Below, piece after piece: positions 31,274 to 39,861 of a stretch of 64,000 bases of DNA. Under the pieces are notes generated by a model, which did not search any database, was not told where the DNA came from, and worked only from the letters and a program-made list of their open reading frames with translations. The stretch lies in the NCBI RefSeq assembly GCF_011090165.1, contig NZ_JAADJT010000007.1:344266-408265 (forward strand), written 5' to 3'. A program made the translations under genes and the position numbers. The DNA is from Duganella aceris (GTDB lineage Bacteria > Pseudomonadota > Gammaproteobacteria > Burkholderiales > Burkholderiaceae_D). Each line of letters begins with the position of its first letter. Within the stretch, counting starts at the first letter, position 1.

Positions 31274-32424
31274 TGTCGCTGTTGCGGGACGAGCCGCACG
31301 CCTTCAATCTGTTCCAGGCGATCAGCATCCTGGAGCGCGGCGAGCCCGAGCTGGCGCCGGTCGGCACTTCGGTCGGCATGGATGAGGCCTTGCGGCTGTC
31401 TTCGCAGGTCGATCTGGCGTTCGCGCCCAGCGATATCACCAGTCTTGCCGACAGCACGCAGACCGGTCCGGCGCTGACGCTGAAATCGCCGGCGTTGTCG
31501 CTGGCCGGTGTGCACGGTCCGTTGCCGATGCCGTTCACCGAGCTGCTGATGGAGCGGCGCCGTGTGCGCGATGTTTCGGGTCTGGATTTTCTTGATATTT
31601 TCAATCAGCGCTTGTTGGGATTCCTGTACCGCAGCCGTCGTAAGCATCATCTGGCGCTGAGCGCGGGCGAGGTTGACCGGGCGCCGTTGGTGCGTAGTCT
31701 GGATGCGTTGTCGGGGCTGGGGCGGGCCGAGGGTGCGCGTAGTCCGGATGGCGACCAGGCCTGGTTGCGTCACGCCGGCGTGCAGGGTGCTGCGCCGCGT
31801 TCGATGGCGTCGTTGTTGGCGGTGCTGCGGGATCGCATGGGTGTTCATTTTTCTGGCCGGCAGTTCGTCGGTGGTTGGCATCCGCTGGCGCTGTGCGATC
31901 GTGCTCGCTTGCACGACCAGGGGCGGCCGGCCAGCGTTCAGGCGCGGCTGGGCATGGGGGCTTGTCTTGGGGCGCGGGCGTGGGACCAGGGCGCCGGCAT
32001 GGCGCTGAGCACGCCGCCGTTGGCGCCGGCGCGGTTCGCGTCGCTGCTGCCGGGCGGACGTGACAATACCTTGCTGGGGTGGCTGGTGGCGCGGCATTTG
32101 CAAAGCGCTATCCAGATCGAATTGACGCTGGTGCTGGCGGCGCGGCCGGAGACGCGGCTGACGTCGGCGCCGGCCTCGTCAGCGATGGCCACTGCTGCTG
32201 CGGCGCCGGGGGCGGCGTCGGCGTCGGCGACGAGCTCGGCCCCGGCGTCGGCCCCCGGCCCGCAGTCGGCATCGGCATCGGCGTCGGGGGAGGCGTTGGC
32301 GCCACGGTTGGGCCTGAGCGCCTGGCTGTGCGGCCAGCCCGGCGCGGCAAGCGCCGCCGCGCCCGCGCACTACCAGCAACCACGCTTCCTGCTGGCGACC
32401 GACGCTGAGCCGGAAAGGAATTAA
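31261..32424 (+). CDS. tssG: T6SS baseplate subunit TssG (ImpH/VasB)
   Basis: 387 aa from ATG 31261; a TTG at 31228 would extend it further into tssF. TssG bridges TssF dimers in the baseplate. Family motifs are EPHAFNLFQAISILER, LPMPFTELLMERRR and FLDIFNQRLLGFLYR. The C-terminal third contains an unusual Ala/Ser/Pro-rich insert of about 50 residues (about 310-358), which is not part of the usual fold. tssH starts 6 bases after the stop. Confidence 0.95.
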   Translation: MSDLMSLLRDEPHAFNLFQAISILERGEPELAPVGTSVGMDEALRLSSQVDLAFAPSDITSLADSTQTGPALTLKSPALSLAGVHGPLPMPFTELLMERRRVRDVSGLDFLDIFNQRLLGFLYRSRRKHHLALSAGEVDRAPLVRSLDALSGLGRAEGARSPDGDQAWLRHAGVQGAAPRSMASLLAVLRDRMGVHFSGRQFVGGWHPLALCDRARLHDQGRPASVQARLGMGACLGARAWDQGAGMALSTPPLAPARFASLLPGGRDNTLLGWLVARHLQSAIQIELTLVLAARPETRLTSAPASSAMATAAAAPGAASASATSSAPASAPGPQSASASASGEALAPRLGLSAWLCGQPGAASAAAPAHYQQPRFLLATDAEPERN

Positions 32425-32429
32425 GGCCC

Positions 32430-35204
32430 ATGGAAATCGATATCCGCACCTTGTTGTCCAAGCTGAATCCCGAGTGCAAGCGCGCGATGGGCCAGGCCGC
32501 CGAACTCTGTGTCAAACAGACGCAGTACAACGTCGAACTGGAACACTTGCTGTTCACGCTGATCGACAACGGCGCACCCGACCTGGTGCAGATACTGCGC
32601 CGCTTCGGCATCGCCGACAGCGCGGTCACCGCCCAACTGCAACGCAGCATGGACGGCTTCAAGCGCGGCAACGGCCGCACGCCGGCGCTGTCGCCGCATT
32701 TCATGCCGCTGTTCCAGGAGGCCTGGCTGCTCAGTTCGATGCTGCTGGGTAGCCAGCAGGTGCGCTCCGGCACGGTGCTGCTGGCGATGCTGGAAGTCGA
32801 CAGCCTGCGCGGCATGCTGATCGAGACCGCGCCGGAATTGCTGAAGATCCCGCGCGACCAGTTCAAGCAGGAACTGCCGTCGCTGCTGGCCGGTTCGTCC
32901 GAGGATGGCGGCGGCGCCGGCATCGTCGCCGCGCCCGGCGGCCACGGCGGCGCCGCACAGCCTGGCGCGCATGGCGGCCCGCACACCGGCTCCCACGGCG
33001 GCCACAGCGGCTCCCACAGCGGCGCACACGGCGGCCCGCAAACCGGCGTGATGCCGGCGCAAACGCCATCCGGCGCCAGCCCGGCGCTGGAACAGTACAC
33101 GGTCGACATGACCGCGCAGGCGCGCGCCGGCCACATCGATCCGATCCGCGGCCGCGACGCCGAGATCCGCCAGATCATCGACGTGCTGCTGCGCCGCCGC
33201 CAGAACAACCCGATCCTGACCGGCGAAGCCGGCGTCGGCAAGACCGCCGTGGTGGAAGGCTTCGCCCAGCGCATCGCCGCCGGTACGGTGCCGCCTGCGC
33301 TGGCCAACGTCGTGGTGCGCAGCCTCGACCTGGCGCTGTTGCAGGCCGGCGCCGGCATCAAGGGCGAATTTGAAAACCGTCTCAAATCGGTGATCGCCGA
33401 AGTGCGCGCCTCGGCCGTGCCGATCGTGCTGTTCATCGACGAGGCACACCAGCTGATCGGCGCCGGCGGCAGCGAAGGCCAGGGCGACGCCGCCAACCTG
33501 CTCAAGCCGGCGTTGGCGCGCGGCGAGCTGCGCACCATCGCCGCCACCACCTGGGCTGAGTACAAAAAATACGTCGAGCGCGATCCGGCCTTGGCGCGCC
33601 GCTTCCAGGTGGTCAAGGTCGAGGAGCCGGCGCCGGACGCCGCCGTCTCGATGTTGCGCGGCATGGTGGCGACGCTGGAAAAACACCATGGCGTCGAGAT
33701 CCTCGACGAGGCGGTGCAGGACGCCGTGCGGCTGTCGCACCGCTACATCTCCGGCCGGCAACTGCCGGACAAGGCGATCAGCGTGCTCGACACCGCCTGC
33801 GCGCGGGTGGCGATCGGCCACGCCGGCTCGCCGCCGCAGATCGAATCGTTGGAGCATGAAATCATGCTGGCGGCCGAAGAGCTACGCATCTCGCGCCAGC
33901 AGCATGCGCGCGGCGAGGAACCATCCAGCCCGATCGCGCGGCTGGAAAGCAAGCTGCAAACCCTGCGCACGCGGCAGGCGGCGGTCAAGGAAAAGCTGGC
34001 CGACGAATTGCGCGCGGTCGAGGAAATCCTGGCGCTGCGGCGCCAGATCAGCGAGACCGCCGACCACGGCGGCGCGGCCGACGAGGACGAGCGCCGTTCG
34101 CGCGGCGACCAGTTGCAGCGCCTGCAAAAAGGACTGGAGGCGATCCAGGACGACGAGGCGCTGGTGCCGGTCTGCGTCGACTCCAAGATCGTCGCGGGCG
34201 TCATTTCCGGCTGGACCGGCATCCCGGTCGGCAAGATGCTGGCCGATGAAATCCACACCGTGCTGCAGCTCAAGGACCGGCTGTCGGACCGCGTGGTCGG
34301 CCAGGACCAGGCGCTGGACGCGATCGCGCGCCGGGTGCGCACCTTCCGCGCCGAGCTCGACGATCCGGACAAGCCGGTCGGCGTGTTCATGCTGGTCGGC
34401 CCGAGCGGCGTCGGCAAGACCGAGACCGCGTTCGCGCTGGCCGACATGCTGTACGGCGGCGAGCGCAACATGGTCACCATCAATATGTCGGAGTTCCAGG
34501 AAGCCCATTCGATCTCCAGCCTGAAGGGCGCGCCGCCCGGCTATGTCGGCTACGGCAAGGGCGGCGTGCTGACCGAAGCGGTGCGCCGCCGGCCGTACTG
34601 CGTGGTGCTGCTGGATGAAATGGAAAAGGCCCATCCGGACGTGCTGGAGCTGTTCTTCCAGGTGTTCGACAAGGGCAATATGGAAGACGGCGAGGGCATC
34701 TCGATCGACTTCAAGAACACGCTGATCCTGCTGACCTCGAACGCGGCGCAGGACGTCATCACCCAGGCTTGCGCCAACGGCAAGCGGCCGGACCCGGCCG
34801 AGCTGATCGAACAGCTGCGGCCGGCGTTGCTGCGCCAGTTCAGCACCGCCTTCCTGGGCCGGCTGGTGCTGGTGCCGTACTACCCGCTGGGCGACGAGCA
34901 GATCAGCAACATCGTCGACCTCAAGCTGGCCAAGCTGGCGGCGCGCTTCCTGGAAAACCACAACGCCAAGTTCAGCTGGGACGACCGCGTCACCGAGATC
35001 ATCACCGCACGCTGCACCGAGGTCGACAGCGGTGCCCGCAACATTGATTTCATCCTGACGCAGACGGTGTTGCCGTTGCTGTCGTCGCTGGTGCTGGAGC
35101 GAATGTCGATGCTGAAACCGTTCACCGCGATCCACATGGGCGTGGGCGCCGACGCGCAGTTCACCTATGTGTTCCGCGACCATCCGCTGCGGGCGCCGGC
35201 ATGA
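32430..35204 (+). CDS. tssH: T6SS sheath-recycling AAA+ ATPase ClpV (TssH)
   Basis: 924 aa. ClpV disassembles contracted TssBC sheaths. Domains in order are the ClpN domain (1-150), a His/Gly-rich linker (about 170-207), AAA1 with Walker A GEAGVGKT (about 263-270) and Walker B VLFIDE, a coiled-coil middle domain (about 470-560), AAA2 with GPSGVGKT (about 657-664) and VVLLDEME, and the C-terminal small domain. The linker has many GAHGG/GSHGG-like units, which is unusual for ClpV. It overlaps vgrG by 4 bases (ATGA). Confidence 0.97.
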   Translation: MEIDIRTLLSKLNPECKRAMGQAAELCVKQTQYNVELEHLLFTLIDNGAPDLVQILRRFGIADSAVTAQLQRSMDGFKRGNGRTPALSPHFMPLFQEAWLLSSMLLGSQQVRSGTVLLAMLEVDSLRGMLIETAPELLKIPRDQFKQELPSLLAGSSEDGGGAGIVAAPGGHGGAAQPGAHGGPHTGSHGGHSGSHSGAHGGPQTGVMPAQTPSGASPALEQYTVDMTAQARAGHIDPIRGRDAEIRQIIDVLLRRRQNNPILTGEAGVGKTAVVEGFAQRIAAGTVPPALANVVVRSLDLALLQAGAGIKGEFENRLKSVIAEVRASAVPIVLFIDEAHQLIGAGGSEGQGDAANLLKPALARGELRTIAATTWAEYKKYVERDPALARRFQVVKVEEPAPDAAVSMLRGMVATLEKHHGVEILDEAVQDAVRLSHRYISGRQLPDKAISVLDTACARVAIGHAGSPPQIESLEHEIMLAAEELRISRQQHARGEEPSSPIARLESKLQTLRTRQAAVKEKLADELRAVEEILALRRQISETADHGGAADEDERRSRGDQLQRLQKGLEAIQDDEALVPVCVDSKIVAGVISGWTGIPVGKMLADEIHTVLQLKDRLSDRVVGQDQALDAIARRVRTFRAELDDPDKPVGVFMLVGPSGVGKTETAFALADMLYGGERNMVTINMSEFQEAHSISSLKGAPPGYVGYGKGGVLTEAVRRRPYCVVLLDEMEKAHPDVLELFFQVFDKGNMEDGEGISIDFKNTLILLTSNAAQDVITQACANGKRPDPAELIEQLRPALLRQFSTAFLGRLVLVPYYPLGDEQISNIVDLKLAKLAARFLENHNAKFSWDDRVTEIITARCTEVDSGARNIDFILTQTVLPLLSSLVLERMSMLKPFTAIHMGVGADAQFTYVFRDHPLRAPA

Positions 35205-37192
35205 AGACCGATTTCGTTCAGCCTGGCGGCTTGTTGTCGGTGTCGTCGCCGTTCGGCGACAACGACCTGCTGCTGGACGCGATGGAGGGCAGCGAGGGGA
35301 TTTCCGAACTGTTCAAGTTCAATCTGCACATGCGTTCCGGCAGCACCAGCCTGGCGGCCGACAGCGTGGTCGGCAAGACCATGACGGTGACCATGGCGGT
35401 CGATGGCGGCGCCACGCGCTACATCAGCGGCATGGTGTCGCGCTTCATCCATAGCGGCTACGACCAGGACTTCGCCAATTACCAGGCCGAGCTGGTGCCG
35501 ATGCTGTGGCTGCTGACGCTGTCGCGCGACCGCAAGATCTACCAGGCCAAATCGGTGGCCGTCATCATCAAGGCGGTGCTGGGCGATTTCGGCATCACCT
35601 TCAAGGACAGCCTGACGCAAACCTACGATCCGGTCGACTATGTGGTGCAGTACGACGAGACGGCGTTCGACTTCATCAGCCGGCTGATGGAGCAGGCCGG
35701 CATCTTTTATTTCTTCACCCACGCCAGCGGCGCGCACACCATGGTACTGGGCGACGCCTCGACCAATTTCGCCGTGTGCGCCGGCGCCGCGACGGCGCGC
35801 TTCTTCCCGCGCACCGGCATGAACAACGCGATCGACACCGTCTCGCGCTTCGCCTACGAGAACACCATCGCGGTCAAGAAAGCCACCGTCAACGATTACG
35901 ATTTCATCCATCCCAGCACGTCGCTGGAGGGTTCGCACACGGCCACCAGCGGCAGCGGTGCGGTGTACGAGTTCGCCACCGGCCACCTGGCGGTCGACGC
36001 CGCCACCGCGCTGGCCAAGCTGCGGGTCGAGGCCAGCCAGGTCAACGCCGAAGTGCTGCGCGGCGACAGCTTCTGCTATCCGTTTTCCGCCGGCGCGAAG
36101 TTCACGCTGGCCGACCATTTCGTCTCGTCGCTCAACGCGTCCTTCGTGCTGCGCCGCGTGCACCACACGGCGCGCGACGATCTCTACACCAATTCCTTCG
36201 AGGCGTTTCCGGCCGCGACGCCGTTCCGTCCGCCGGTGCAGACCGCCCGGCCACGCGCGGTGGGTTGCGAGACGGCGCTGGTGTGCGGTCCGAGCGGTGA
36301 GGAAATCTGGACCGACCAGTACGGCCGCATCAAGGTGCAATTTCCGTGGGACCGCGACGGCGTCAAGGACGATAAGAGCACGATCTGGATCCGGGTGGCG
36401 CAATCGGTGGCCGGCAAGGGCTTCGGTGCGCTGTTCCTGCCGCGCGTGGGGCAGGAGGTGGTGATCACTTATCTGAACGGGGATCCCGAGCGGCCGCTGG
36501 TGACTGGTTGCGTCTACAACGGCGAGAACGCGACGCCGGCGACCTTGCCGGCCAACCAGACCCAGACCATCATGCGCACCTGGTCGTCCAAGCAGGGCGC
36601 GGCCGGCAACGAGCTGCGCTTCGAGGACAAGAAGGATTCGGAGCAGTTGTACATGCACGCGCAGAAGGACATGCTGACCGAGATTGAAAACGCGCTGACG
36701 ACCACCATCAAGAAGGGTGCGGAGATCCACACGCTGGAGGAGGGCGACCGGACCGTCGATGTGCAGAAGGGTAAGGAGATCCACAAGGTCAAGGGCACGC
36801 GCGCGCTGACAGTGACTGGTGACGAGACGCATACCAATAGCGGCAAGTTCACCCACAAGGTTACCGGCGACTATGCGCTGACCATCGATGGCAAGCTGAA
36901 TATCACGGTGACCGGAGCGATTAACATTACGTCCAGCGCTGGTGTGACGCAGGAGTCCGGCACCACCTTCGAGGTGACGGCCGGGACCGCGCTGACGGCC
37001 AAGTCCGGCACCGAGCTGATGGCCGATGCCGGCACCAATTTGACCAACAAGGCCGGCATGAAGATGCTGAACCAGGCGGGCGTGCAGATGGACAGCAAGG
37101 CGCCGATGATCAACAGCAAGGCCGACGCCACCCAGAACGTCGAAGCCGGCGCGATGCTGACGCTCAAGGGCGCGCTGGCCAAGGTGAACTGA
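35201..37192 (+). CDS. vgrG: T6SS spike protein VgrG (TssI)
   Basis: 663 aa. VgrG trimers form the spike that carries the PAAR tip. It has the gp27-like base domains, the gp5-like OB region (PSGEEIWTDQYGRIKVQFPW), and a C-terminal triple-stranded beta-helix with repeated TVTGDETH- and TAGTALTAKSG-type strands. The protein stops at the end of the helix, so it has no fused effector domain. It is followed one base later by the MORN/YwqK-like gene and then by the PAAR-like DUF4280 gene. Confidence 0.97.
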   Translation: MKTDFVQPGGLLSVSSPFGDNDLLLDAMEGSEGISELFKFNLHMRSGSTSLAADSVVGKTMTVTMAVDGGATRYISGMVSRFIHSGYDQDFANYQAELVPMLWLLTLSRDRKIYQAKSVAVIIKAVLGDFGITFKDSLTQTYDPVDYVVQYDETAFDFISRLMEQAGIFYFFTHASGAHTMVLGDASTNFAVCAGAATARFFPRTGMNNAIDTVSRFAYENTIAVKKATVNDYDFIHPSTSLEGSHTATSGSGAVYEFATGHLAVDAATALAKLRVEASQVNAEVLRGDSFCYPFSAGAKFTLADHFVSSLNASFVLRRVHHTARDDLYTNSFEAFPAATPFRPPVQTARPRAVGCETALVCGPSGEEIWTDQYGRIKVQFPWDRDGVKDDKSTIWIRVAQSVAGKGFGALFLPRVGQEVVITYLNGDPERPLVTGCVYNGENATPATLPANQTQTIMRTWSSKQGAAGNELRFEDKKDSEQLYMHAQKDMLTEIENALTTTIKKGAEIHTLEEGDRTVDVQKGKEIHKVKGTRALTVTGDETHTNSGKFTHKVTGDYALTIDGKLNITVTGAINITSSAGVTQESGTTFEVTAGTALTAKSGTELMADAGTNLTNKAGMKMLNQAGVQMDSKAPMINSKADATQNVEAGAMLTLKGALAKVN

Positions 37193-37193
37193 C

Positions 37194-38201
37194 ATGAACA
37201 CGCACCCGCACCCCGCCGAAGCCGACCTCGCCACCGCCGCCCCGCCATCGTCGTCGGCCGCCACCGCCACCGCCACCGCCACCGCCACCGCCGCCACCGC
37301 CGCCGCCGCGCCGCCACCGTCGTCGGCCACCGCCGCCGCCGCGTCACTTCCGCCGTCGGCCGCCGCCGCCGCGTCACTGCCGCAGTCCGCCACCGCCTCC
37401 GCCGCTGCCGCGTCACTGCCTCCGTCCGCCGCCGCCACCGCTGGCGCGTCACTGCCGCCGCCCGCCACCGCCTCCGCCGGCGTGTCACTGCCGCCGTCCA
37501 CCGCCGCCACGCCACTGCCGTCGGCGCCGCTGCTGCTGGAGGAACACGGCGAGGCTGGCCAGGTGATGCAGCGCTGCTGGATGCGCGACGGCGTGCTGCA
37601 CGGCCCGCTGGAACAATTCAGCGAACAGGGCCGCACGCTGATGAAGACGCATTTTGAAGACGGCAAAATGCACGGCACGATGACCGTCTACGCCGACGAC
37701 GGCAAACTGGTGCAGCAGTCGGAATTCCGCCACGGCGTGCCGCACGGCGTGATGGACACCTACGCCAACGGCCGCTGCATCTCGCGCCAGCTGATGGTCG
37801 ACGGCGTGCCGACCGGCCAATCGCTGTCCTACGACGAGGCCGGCCAACTGACCGCCAAGCTGTTCATGTTCGACGGCCAGGTGCACGGCCCGGCGGAGTT
37901 TTACCACCAGAGCCTGCTGGTGCGCAAATCGACCTACAAGGCCGGCCTGATGGAAGGCGAATCGATCGACTTCGACCCGCAGGGCGGCGTGGTGCAGACC
38001 TGCACCTACCGCGACAATCTGCTGCACGGCCCACTGCGCCGCTACTGGCCCGACGGCGAGCTGATGGAAGAGGTGCTGTACCGCGACGGTAAACCGGTCG
38101 GAGCGCCATCGCGCTACGACCAGAAAGGCCGCCGCACCGACAACGCCAAGGCCACGCCCGATGTGCTGGAGCGGCTGCGGCAACTGATGAGGGGAAACTG
38201 A
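37194..38201 (+). CDS. MORN-variant (YwqK-like) repeat protein with low-complexity N-terminus
   Basis: 335 aa. Residues 1-115 are almost only Ala, Thr, Ser and Pro with repeated ASLPPS units. From about 120 to 320 there are about eight repeats of roughly 22-24 residues of the MORN/YwqK kind (DGVLHGPLEQFSEQGRTLMK, DGKMHGTMTVYADDGKL, NLLHGPLRRYWPDGEL). YwqK-family proteins are annotated as antitoxins of secreted toxins, and MORN-like proteins often sit next to vgrG. It overlaps the DUF4280 gene by one base (TGATG). An adaptor, immunity or tip-loading role is possible, but no toxin domain is recognised beside it. Confidence 0.8.
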   Translation: MNTHPHPAEADLATAAPPSSSAATATATATATAATAAAAPPPSSATAAAASLPPSAAAAASLPQSATASAAAASLPPSAAATAGASLPPPATASAGVSLPPSTAATPLPSAPLLLEEHGEAGQVMQRCWMRDGVLHGPLEQFSEQGRTLMKTHFEDGKMHGTMTVYADDGKLVQQSEFRHGVPHGVMDTYANGRCISRQLMVDGVPTGQSLSYDEAGQLTAKLFMFDGQVHGPAEFYHQSLLVRKSTYKAGLMEGESIDFDPQGGVVQTCTYRDNLLHGPLRRYWPDGELMEEVLYRDGKPVGAPSRYDQKGRRTDNAKATPDVLERLRQLMRGN

Positions 38202-38587
38202 TGGCGCAACAAGTCTGCATGGGCGCGATGCTCAAATGTACCTTCGGCGTCGCGCCAGGCACGCTGATGGTGCTGCCGGCCAACCTGGTGCTGACGGCGG
38301 TGCCGGACGCAAACATCATGGACAACAAGCCGATGATGAACATCCTGCCGTTCGGCATGTGCCAGTCGATGGCCAATCCGATGGTGGCCGGCGCCACCGC
38401 CGCCGCGCTGGGCGTGCTGACGCCGATGCCGTGCGTCCCGATGACGGTGGCGCCGTGGGTGCCGGGATCGCCGACCGTATTGATCGGCAATATGCCGGCG
38501 TTGAACAATTCCTCCAAGCTGATGTGCATGTGGGGCGGAGTGATCGGCATCAACATGGCGGGACAGGCGACGGTGGCCATCCCTTGA
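38201..38587 (+). CDS. DUF4280 PAAR-like protein
   Basis: 128 aa. Matches the DUF4280 pattern: CMGAMLKCTFGVAPG, IMDNKPMMNILPFGMC, TPMPCVP and a C-terminal CMWGGVIGI, with five conserved Cys residues. DUF4280 proteins are PAAR-like caps of VgrG spikes in many T6SS loci. There is no canonical PAAR gene in the window, so this is the best candidate tip. It has no effector extension. The neighbours vgrG and the MORN-like protein support the assignment. Confidence 0.88.
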   Translation: MAQQVCMGAMLKCTFGVAPGTLMVLPANLVLTAVPDANIMDNKPMMNILPFGMCQSMANPMVAGATAAALGVLTPMPCVPMTVAPWVPGSPTVLIGNMPALNNSSKLMCMWGGVIGINMAGQATVAIP

Positions 38588-38686
38588 ACTGAGGGGTAAG
38601 CACCCGCTATGAACACATTTACAAGTATTGCGTATATGAATTACCCTAACCCTCTCACGACTCTCTAGATACGGCGACCGCAAACC

Positions 38687-38965
38687 ATGGAATACCGATT
38701 CAGCCTGACACCGCGCCTGATCGCACTGGCGATATTTTCCGGCGTGGCCCTGATGGTGTTGTTGTTCGCGCTGGGCTACCAGGTCGGGCAGGGCATGGCG
38801 CGCGAAGCGCGGCCGGTCGCGCTGGACGCCGCCGGCAATCCGGTTCCCACCACGGCCGACAAGCTGGCCGACGACGCCGAGCGGCGCGGCGTCAACAAGC
38901 TGCGGGCGGGCGTCAACGCCGCCGTGCCGCCGGCCATGCACAGCGTGCAGAAGGCCGCCCAATGA
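38687..38965 (+). CDS. Small single-pass membrane protein, unknown
   Basis: 92 aa. One transmembrane helix at residues 10-29 (LIALAIFSGVALMVLLFALG), followed by a periplasmic tail of about 60 residues with no Cys and no family I can name. Its stop overlaps the start of the solute-binding protein gene (ATGA), so the two are translationally coupled. A 99-base gap separates it from the DUF4280 gene; I see no clear promoter in it. Confidence 0.7.
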   Translation: MEYRFSLTPRLIALAIFSGVALMVLLFALGYQVGQGMAREARPVALDAAGNPVPTTADKLADDAERRGVNKLRAGVNAAVPPAMHSVQKAAQ

Positions 38966-39852
38966 TGCGCGCCGCCTTGGCCGCCGTCGCCACCGTCGCC
39001 ACCATGGCCGCGATGCTGTGCCTGGCCGTCCCGGCCGCCGCCCAGGTCAAGCCGCCGGCCGTCGCCGCGCAAGCGACCGAAAGCCGTTTCGCGATGGTGC
39101 AGATGGCCGACGGCCGCCTGCTGGCGCCGGACATCGCGCGCATCGTCAACCATGGCGAACTGGTGGTGTCGATGCTGAGCAGCGACAACCCGCCGTTCTT
39201 CTCGGTGAATAAAAAAGGCGAGCTGGTCGGCACCGACGTCGACCTGGCGAAACTGATCGCCAAGGAACTCGGCGTGCCGGTGCGCTTCGACCGCAGCGCC
39301 AAGACCTTCGACGCGGTGGCCGAGGTGGTGGCCGCCGGCCAGGCCGACCTCGGCATCAGCCGCCTGGCGCGCACGCTCAAGCGCGGCCAGATGGTGCATT
39401 TCTCCAGCACCTATATGCGGCTCGGACACGCGCTGCTGATCAACCGCATCCGCTTCGCCGAGCTGGCCGGCGACCGGCCGCTGGCCCAGGTGGTGCGCAA
39501 CTTCACCGGCACCATCGGCGTGATCGCCAACTCCTCGTGGGTTGAATTCGGCCGGCGCAACTTCCCCAACGCCCAGCTGGTCGCCTTCCCGACCTGGGCC
39601 GAGGTGGTCAACGCCGCCAAGACCGGCCAGGTGGTGGCGGCCTACCGCGACGAGATGGAGGTGCTGCAATACGTCAACAACGATCCCAGCCTGGCGCTGA
39701 CCTTGCGCACCGTCACCTTCAACGACCTGGAATCGCCGCTGAGCGCGATGGTCGGCGTGCGCGACCTGACCTTGCTGTCTTTCGTCAACGAAGTGATCGC
39801 GCAGCGGGCCGACAAGCCGACCGTCAGCAGCGTCCTCAAGTCCATCAAATAA
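38962..39852 (+). CDS. Periplasmic solute-binding protein (family 3-like) in the T6SS locus
   Basis: 296 aa. The signal peptide (1-29) ends in a PAAAQ-type site. The rest is a family 3 binding fold: GELVVSMLSSDNPPFFSVNKKGELVGTDVDLAKLIAKEL, then SRLARTLKRGQMVHFSSTYMRLGHALL, which matches the Arg-bearing ligand segment of amino acid binding proteins. It is followed 9 bases later by two DAACS-like membrane proteins, not by an ABC transporter. Binding proteins are not standard partners of DAACS carriers. The ligand could be an acidic amino acid or dicarboxylate, but this is a guess. Confidence 0.85.
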   Translation: MMRAALAAVATVATMAAMLCLAVPAAAQVKPPAVAAQATESRFAMVQMADGRLLAPDIARIVNHGELVVSMLSSDNPPFFSVNKKGELVGTDVDLAKLIAKELGVPVRFDRSAKTFDAVAEVVAAGQADLGISRLARTLKRGQMVHFSSTYMRLGHALLINRIRFAELAGDRPLAQVVRNFTGTIGVIANSSWVEFGRRNFPNAQLVAFPTWAEVVNAAKTGQVVAAYRDEMEVLQYVNNDPSLALTLRTVTFNDLESPLSAMVGVRDLTLLSFVNEVIAQRADKPTVSSVLKSIK

Positions 39853-39861
39853 GGGAACACC

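Noticed and set aside
36520..37192. Effector domain at the end of VgrG
   Set aside because: The C-terminus consists only of beta-helix repeats up to the stop codon.
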